Of a stretch of 58,851 nt of DNA, positions 54,370-58,851 are shown piece by piece; position 1 is the stretch's first letter; each line of letters opens with the position of its first letter. The notes beneath the pieces were generated by a model. That model saw only the letters and a program-made list of their open reading frames with translations. It had not been told where the DNA came from and did not search any database. The stretch covers positions 1-58,851 of the forward strand of contig NZ_CAJXWX010000027.1 in the NCBI RefSeq assembly GCF_913062585.1, read 5' to 3'. The position numbers and the translations under genes were made by a program. This stretch comes from an uncultured Sphingomonas sp. (GTDB taxonomy: Bacteria; Pseudomonadota; Alphaproteobacteria; Sphingomonadales; Sphingomonadaceae).

Positions 54370-56547
54370 ATGGGTTCCGAAGAACCGCGCCCCGAACAGG
54401 ATATCTTCGACGATCTCGCGGCGCTCTGTGTCACCCCGGGCTTTGTCCATGCGCTTTCATGGATATCGCTACGAGACAATTATGTCATGTTCGACGGCGC
54501 GATGGACAGCGAGGCTGTCGCGGGCTCCTATGTGTCCGGCCGAACGATTCGAACGGAGTTTTCGACCCTCCTCGGCCTTCTGATTCGCCAGCCGATCGAC
54601 CTGAGCGATCCCGCACCAGCCGAGATCCAAAAGCTCGTCAACCGGGCACAGACGTTGTTGCAGGAACTCCATGATCGACTGGGGCGGCCGATGTGGGAGT
54701 CGATCGGCGAAGCCGTGAGATTGTCGATGGAAGGAAAGACGCGCCCTCCGTCCCCATTCACGCGCGCGGATGTGCTGCGGGAACCCATCTTTTATGGCGG
54801 CGAGTCAGCGTATAACTTCCAGTATCGCGACATGGCATTGGAGCGTTACGCCGCAGACGAAACGCGGCTTCGTGCTACCAAGGGCTTTAGCATCGCTGAA
54901 GCGCTGGCAGTGGCTCGTGCGATTACGAATATCCATGGAGTGAAAATCCCCAAGGCGCTGCGCAATTTTAAGGGGTTAAAGTCTCCCGATTCGTCACTGT
55001 TGCCTGCATTTTGCGTAACGGTCGAAGAAGTCGCGCGGCAGTGTGGTCAGTCAGATGAGATTACTTGTGCTGTTTTCACTGCATTTAGTGCCACGGCGCC
55101 ATCAAACCTTGATTTTGCTTCTCTCGGCGCATTCAATTTAGCGACCGCATGCCCAATCATCGCCCTTCCGGATGAACGCTTTTTGGCTCTCGATACATAT
55201 GGAATGGTCGAGTCTATCTACGATTCGCCATTCTATTGGATGGTCGGCGACAAGACTTACAGAGCCAACGCATCGGCTCATCGTGGCGCTTTCACCGAAC
55301 AGTTCGTAGCCAAGCGGCTCCGCTCCGTATTCGGTGAACAAAACGTCCACTGCAATGTCAACATCGAGGGGAAAGGTGGTCGCGTTTCGGAAATGGATGT
55401 GCTGGTCCTTTTCGGCGACCGTGCCATAATCGTTCAGTGCAAATCAAAAAAGATGACCCTCGAGTCACGAAAGGGGAACGATAAAACGCTCCGGGACGAT
55501 TTCCAAAAGGCCGTCCAGGATGCCTACGATCAAGGTTTGATATGCGCTCGCGCACTCGGCGAGCCGGATCTCGCGTTTGTGGAGGAGGGCGGATCCAGTC
55601 TGAGCATTTCTAAGCCACGTCACGTCTATATCATGTGCGCGGTGTCCGACCACTATCCTGTGCTGGCCGTCCAGGCGCGGCAATTCCTCAAATATGAGGC
55701 GGACGCAGTTATACACGCGCCGCTAGCCGCCGACTTGTTCCTGATAGACGTCATGGCTGAAATGCTTGCCACCCCCCTACGTTTTCTGAGCTACATCGAC
55801 CGGCGCGTGGGATATTCTGAGCGTATTCAAGGCACTAACGAACTTGCGATCCTCGGCTATCACCTGAGCCAGAACCTCTGGTTTGAGGATGAAACCGGTG
55901 TTGCGATCGTGGCGGACGACTGCTCCCTCGACCTCGATACTGCGATGACTGTCCGGCGTGAAGGCATTCCTGGCACCGCGACTCCCAAGGGCATTCTGAC
56001 AAAATTTTCTGGTACACATGTTGCTCGGATGATCGAGAAGATCGAACACGAGGCGCACCCGGATTTAGTAGACCTTGGATTCCTCCTGCTCGACATCAAC
56101 GGCGACACGGTCAAGCAGCTTGACCAAGGAATGAAGGATATCGCCCGTCGAACCAGGGTTGATGGTCTGCGACATGACTTCAGCCTGGGGTTCGGTGAAG
56201 GGGATGCCGGACTGACAATTCATTGCAATCCCGCACACGAATCAAAAGCCGTCGAGGCATTGCTCGACCATTGCCGTCGACGCAAATATGTTCATCGTGC
56301 CGCGAACTGGTTCGGCATTCTGGTCAGCGAAGCTGACGGCCTCCCTAAGCTCAGCCTCGCAGTACGCTTCCCCTGGAAGCACGACCGGAAAATGGATGTC
56401 GAAACGCAGGGAATGGTTGTCAGCGGGCACTCAGCCGCCCGCCTGCAACCGGCGAACAACCGAGCGCGGGATGGCACGAAGGTCGGCAGGAATGACCCGT
56501 GCCATTGCGGGAGCCGCAAAAAATTTAAGAAATGCTGTTGGGTCTGA
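54370..56547 (+). CDS. QxK nuclease-like protein with C-terminal SEC-C zinc motif
   Basis: A 725-residue protein of unknown function. The centre contains 'RVSEMDVLVLFGDRAIIVQCKSKK', fitting a PD-(D/E)xK-superfamily core with D343 and a Q356-C-K358 pair, as in Mrr-type and NERD-like nucleases. The final 21 residues are a SEC-C zinc motif ('RNDPCHCGSRKKFKKCC'). The N-terminal 300 residues are helical and unrecognised; a mixed domain follows the core. The ATG at 54370 follows AGGGAAGA; TTG 54304 and ATG 54334 upstream lack ribosome sites. Lower GC than the core and a neighbouring relaxase suggest transfer. A defence or DNA-processing role is plausible, not shown. Confidence 0.65.
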   Translation: MGSEEPRPEQDIFDDLAALCVTPGFVHALSWISLRDNYVMFDGAMDSEAVAGSYVSGRTIRTEFSTLLGLLIRQPIDLSDPAPAEIQKLVNRAQTLLQELHDRLGRPMWESIGEAVRLSMEGKTRPPSPFTRADVLREPIFYGGESAYNFQYRDMALERYAADETRLRATKGFSIAEALAVARAITNIHGVKIPKALRNFKGLKSPDSSLLPAFCVTVEEVARQCGQSDEITCAVFTAFSATAPSNLDFASLGAFNLATACPIIALPDERFLALDTYGMVESIYDSPFYWMVGDKTYRANASAHRGAFTEQFVAKRLRSVFGEQNVHCNVNIEGKGGRVSEMDVLVLFGDRAIIVQCKSKKMTLESRKGNDKTLRDDFQKAVQDAYDQGLICARALGEPDLAFVEEGGSSLSISKPRHVYIMCAVSDHYPVLAVQARQFLKYEADAVIHAPLAADLFLIDVMAEMLATPLRFLSYIDRRVGYSERIQGTNELAILGYHLSQNLWFEDETGVAIVADDCSLDLDTAMTVRREGIPGTATPKGILTKFSGTHVARMIEKIEHEAHPDLVDLGFLLLDINGDTVKQLDQGMKDIARRTRVDGLRHDFSLGFGEGDAGLTIHCNPAHESKAVEALLDHCRRRKYVHRAANWFGILVSEADGLPKLSLAVRFPWKHDRKMDVETQGMVVSGHSAARLQPANNRARDGTKVGRNDPCHCGSRKKFKKCCWV

Positions 56548-56572
56548 CTCGCCAAGCGAGGGCAACAGCAAA

Positions 56573-58762
56573 CTATCCCATTTCTTGTGTCGATCGAGCG
56601 GCTGTTGCGCGAGCAACGACAGACGCAGGCGCTTTCACGGCATCATGGCCATCGGCACGAGTTATCGCATTCTTCACGGCGTTCACCATCATCGCTCGTG
56701 CGCGCGGGTTGAGGGCATAGTCGTGCAGCGCCGTTCGAAGGCGTGCTGGGAGAGCGTTGCCGGGGAACATTTGCCCCTCGTGAATCGTGAGCAGATCCGG
56801 CTGTTTTTGGAGGAGCAACAGCAGTTCCTCGAATTCCGGGTGAGGCCGGGATTCCGGTATGCCACCGAACGGATCGAGCGCGACCTCCTGGCGTCGGACG
56901 GTTTCGCGCTCGACCGCTGCCCGCAGATCCTTTTCGATCGCGTCGTCATCAGCATCGTTGGCGAGGTCAGGCCCAATATCCCATAGCTCGAACCGGGGGC
57001 TCGGCATGTTCGGGACGGCCGTGCCGATGCGGTAGACCGGCGGAACAGCGGGGATCGCGGGTGCATTCTTGCCGAGCTTCGTAAGGCTGGGCGGCGCGTC
57101 GAACGTCGGCGCAGACGATCCGATGTCGTGCAACCGGCCCATTCGTCGCAGGATCGGCGGCGCCTTTCCGATACTCGTCAGCGCTGGCGGCTTTGGTGCA
57201 TCAGGCACAGCATCCCCGATGCTCGACAGAGTCGGCACGGATGTGCTTCGCGAGACTGTGGCTGGGACAGCCGTTAGCAATGGTGCCGGCGGGATCGACG
57301 GCCGCGACATCGGGCTTGCAGTGAGGAAGGTCGGCGGCACCACCGGAATGTGCGGGGCTTGTGCCGGCAGCGGGAACATCGGCACGTCGTCCGACACCGC
57401 GGTGCGCGACACCGGATCGACATTCATCGCGACCGCAAGATCAGGTATTGTGGCGCCGATTGCCGGCAGCGTCGCGTCCGTCACCACGATGTCGGGCAAC
57501 GCCGGCAATAGTGGAACCCGCGCAGCCTCCCCCTCGATCGCCCGTTTCAGCTGCTCCAGCGCGGCGATCCGCTCGCGTGCGGCTCGTGCCCGTTCGCGCG
57601 CATCGTCTCGCCGGCGTCGGGCTTCGTTGCGGGCGACCGTGGCGACATGGTGGCCTTGGCGTTGCGCGGCGGTGCCCTGCTGGCCGACATGCTCGCCGCC
57701 CTCGCGATCCATGCCGCGCTCCCGGTAGGACAACGCGGTGAAGGTGCGATCCAGCCCGTGCTCGCGGGCGACCTCCGTCATGATCCGGGCGACCTGATGC
57801 CGGATGAAGCGTAGCCCCTCCGGCCCGTCGAGATCGGTGCGCAGTTCGTTCGAGACGATATAGCTGCCATCCGCCTGCCGCTCTATTGGCAGCAGGGTAT
57901 AGTCGAAATGGAAGTGCGGATTGTCGACATCGGCACCAGGATCGGCATCGTGGGCGGCCGCCGAGCAGCCCAGTCCTCGCACGCCGAAAATTTCATCGCC
58001 GATACGCTGCAGCATATCGCGCCGGGCCGCGACCGGAAGGCCATAGGGAAAGGCGCCGACCATCCGGAAGCTGAGCTTGGCGTTCCTGCGCATCGCCCGC
58101 AGCACCTTCTCCTGCACCGCGAGGCCCGCCGCGACCTGCTCGATGAAGTCGTCGAGCTCTGCGGTAGCATCGCCGAGATTCCCCGCGAGGATCGGCTTGC
58201 CCTCCACATCGATGGTGACGGCTGCTTCGCGCGCGATGTAGCGCCAGTGGCGCATCACGCAGCCTATCGCGGCATGCCGTCCGCCAGCACGGACATAGCG
58301 GATACGGAGCATCATGCCTTCGCGCCCTGCACGGTCCCTTCGCGACAATGCGCTCGACGTCTGAGGGCGCGCTTTCAACACCAGCCCGCTGTGGCCGGTA
58401 CCGGCAACGGTCGACTTCCTTTTCCCCGCGGCTGGCGCGCGACGGCGCGGTTCGGGTTGCACGCGCACGCGTTTATGGAAGCGTCGGATGGCGGCGTCGA
58501 GGTCACGCTCGGCGCGTTCGAAGTCGCGACGGATACGCTCATCCTCGATCTTGTCGGCCACGGCAGCCAGGGCCTCGGCGCGGGATTGGCGCAGGCGCTT
58601 CAGCGTCGCGGTGCGCCCCTGGCTCATCTGCCTGGCGAGCTCGCGATCGCTGACGCGGTGCCTCGTGCCGTCGTCGAGAATGACCAGAAAAGAGGGGGTG
58701 GGGTGCGCACGCGAGGCCTTCGGCCGATGCGACGAATTCGAAGAATTCATTTCTTGCGCCAC
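56573..58762 (-). CDS. MobA/MobL-like relaxase with proline-rich repeat region
   Basis: A 729-residue protein likely to nick and carry plasmid DNA in conjugation. Residues about 145-390 show 'HDADPGADVDNPHFHFDYTLLP', where His271, His283 and His285 fit the metal-binding HUH-type signature of MobQ-class relaxases. A Tyr-containing start to that domain ('MMLRIRYVRAGGRH') could hold the nicking residue. A coiled, Arg/Ala-rich segment follows (about 375-415). Then comes a proline-rich stretch (about 415-600) with a recurring short unit of the form xIGxxxPxxPxPP. The C-terminus is helical. The start is GTG 58762; ATG 58750 is an alternative. No primase or type IV secretion genes are visible, so it would be mobilizable rather than self-transmissible. 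Confidence 0.6.
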   Translation of the reverse strand: MAQEMNSSNSSHRPKASRAHPTPSFLVILDDGTRHRVSDRELARQMSQGRTATLKRLRQSRAEALAAVADKIEDERIRRDFERAERDLDAAIRRFHKRVRVQPEPRRRAPAAGKRKSTVAGTGHSGLVLKARPQTSSALSRRDRAGREGMMLRIRYVRAGGRHAAIGCVMRHWRYIAREAAVTIDVEGKPILAGNLGDATAELDDFIEQVAAGLAVQEKVLRAMRRNAKLSFRMVGAFPYGLPVAARRDMLQRIGDEIFGVRGLGCSAAAHDADPGADVDNPHFHFDYTLLPIERQADGSYIVSNELRTDLDGPEGLRFIRHQVARIMTEVAREHGLDRTFTALSYRERGMDREGGEHVGQQGTAAQRQGHHVATVARNEARRRRDDARERARAARERIAALEQLKRAIEGEAARVPLLPALPDIVVTDATLPAIGATIPDLAVAMNVDPVSRTAVSDDVPMFPLPAQAPHIPVVPPTFLTASPMSRPSIPPAPLLTAVPATVSRSTSVPTLSSIGDAVPDAPKPPALTSIGKAPPILRRMGRLHDIGSSAPTFDAPPSLTKLGKNAPAIPAVPPVYRIGTAVPNMPSPRFELWDIGPDLANDADDDAIEKDLRAAVERETVRRQEVALDPFGGIPESRPHPEFEELLLLLQKQPDLLTIHEGQMFPGNALPARLRTALHDYALNPRARAMMVNAVKNAITRADGHDAVKAPASVVARATAARSTQEMG

Positions 58763-58800
58763 CCCACCCTAACTGTAAGCGTAGCCGGCAGACCGCCTTG

Positions 58801-58851
58801 TTATTGAGCGCGGCTCTTCTGGTAGGCGAGTTTGCCTGCGTGGCGGCGGAT
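58801..58851 (-). CDS. 3' end of an unidentified gene (cut by window edge)
   Basis: Reading the minus strand from the window end gives sixteen codons, IRRHAGKLAYQKSRAQ, then TAA at 58803-58801. It lies 38 bp upstream of the relaxase start in the same direction. In mobilizable plasmids a small accessory mobilization or replication gene often sits here, but this piece is too short to assign. Confidence 0.35.
   Translation of the reverse strand: MRRHAGKLAYQKSRAQ

Overview
The window looks like a chromosomal contig from a sphingomonad (Sphingomonas or a close relative). The evidence is very high GC content, two large TonB-dependent receptors of the Xanthomonas/Caulobacter type beside secreted glycoside hydrolases, tandem tryptophan-halogenase-like genes, a TorF-type porin in front of kdp, and several nested GC-rich palindromic intergenic repeats of about 110-130 bp. 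Positions 1-70 are not genomic: they are an untrimmed Illumina Nextera P7 adapter.

Layout. 71-285: repeats. 286-1664: a DUF454 membrane protein, then a ParD-like protein almost fused to methionine aminopeptidase. 1796-10545 (minus): a compact potassium operon, TorF-like porin - tiny membrane ORF - kdpF - kdpA - kdpB - kdpC - kdpD - kdpE. 10849-12915: Tat-exported phospholipase C. 12990-32043: a plant-polysaccharide locus with GH31, a small exported protein, a 1125-residue TonB receptor, three overlapping halogenase-like genes running into a GH9 endoglucanase, a GH1 beta-glucosidase, a second TonB receptor and a GH43 arabinanase. The enzyme set resembles a xyloglucan/arabinan-type hemicellulose utilization locus. 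32201-43174: nitrate assimilation (nasT, nasS, MFS nitrate transporter, an alginate-export-family porin, nirB, nirD, nitrate reductase, siroheme methyltransferase). Its transporter gene is preceded by a leader with an ANTAR-type hairpin and an intrinsic terminator. 43291-52359: a four-gene MdtABC-type RND efflux operon with its own outer-membrane factor.

52360-58851 is accessory DNA. It holds a polymorphic-toxin/immunity pair with a restriction-endonuclease-like toxin tip, a large protein combining a QxK nuclease-like core with a C-terminal SEC-C zinc motif, a MobA/MobL-like relaxase with a proline-rich repeat region, and the 3' end of one more gene. The SEC-C gene is visibly less GC-rich than the core. 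This looks like part of an integrated mobilizable element or plasmid segment.

How the parts work together. Kdp gives high-affinity K+ uptake under KdpDE control. The TonB receptors probably import oligosaccharides released by the exported hydrolases, and the halogenase-like flavoproteins are translationally tied to the GH9 gene. NasS/NasT probably sense nitrate and release transcription of the nitrate operon at the leader terminator. The strongest candidates for new biology are the halogenase triplet with a degenerate middle copy, the SEC-C nuclease-like gene, the toxin pair, the porin embedded in the nitrate operon and the tiny ORF beside kdpF. No tRNA, rRNA, CRISPR array or complete insertion sequence was found.
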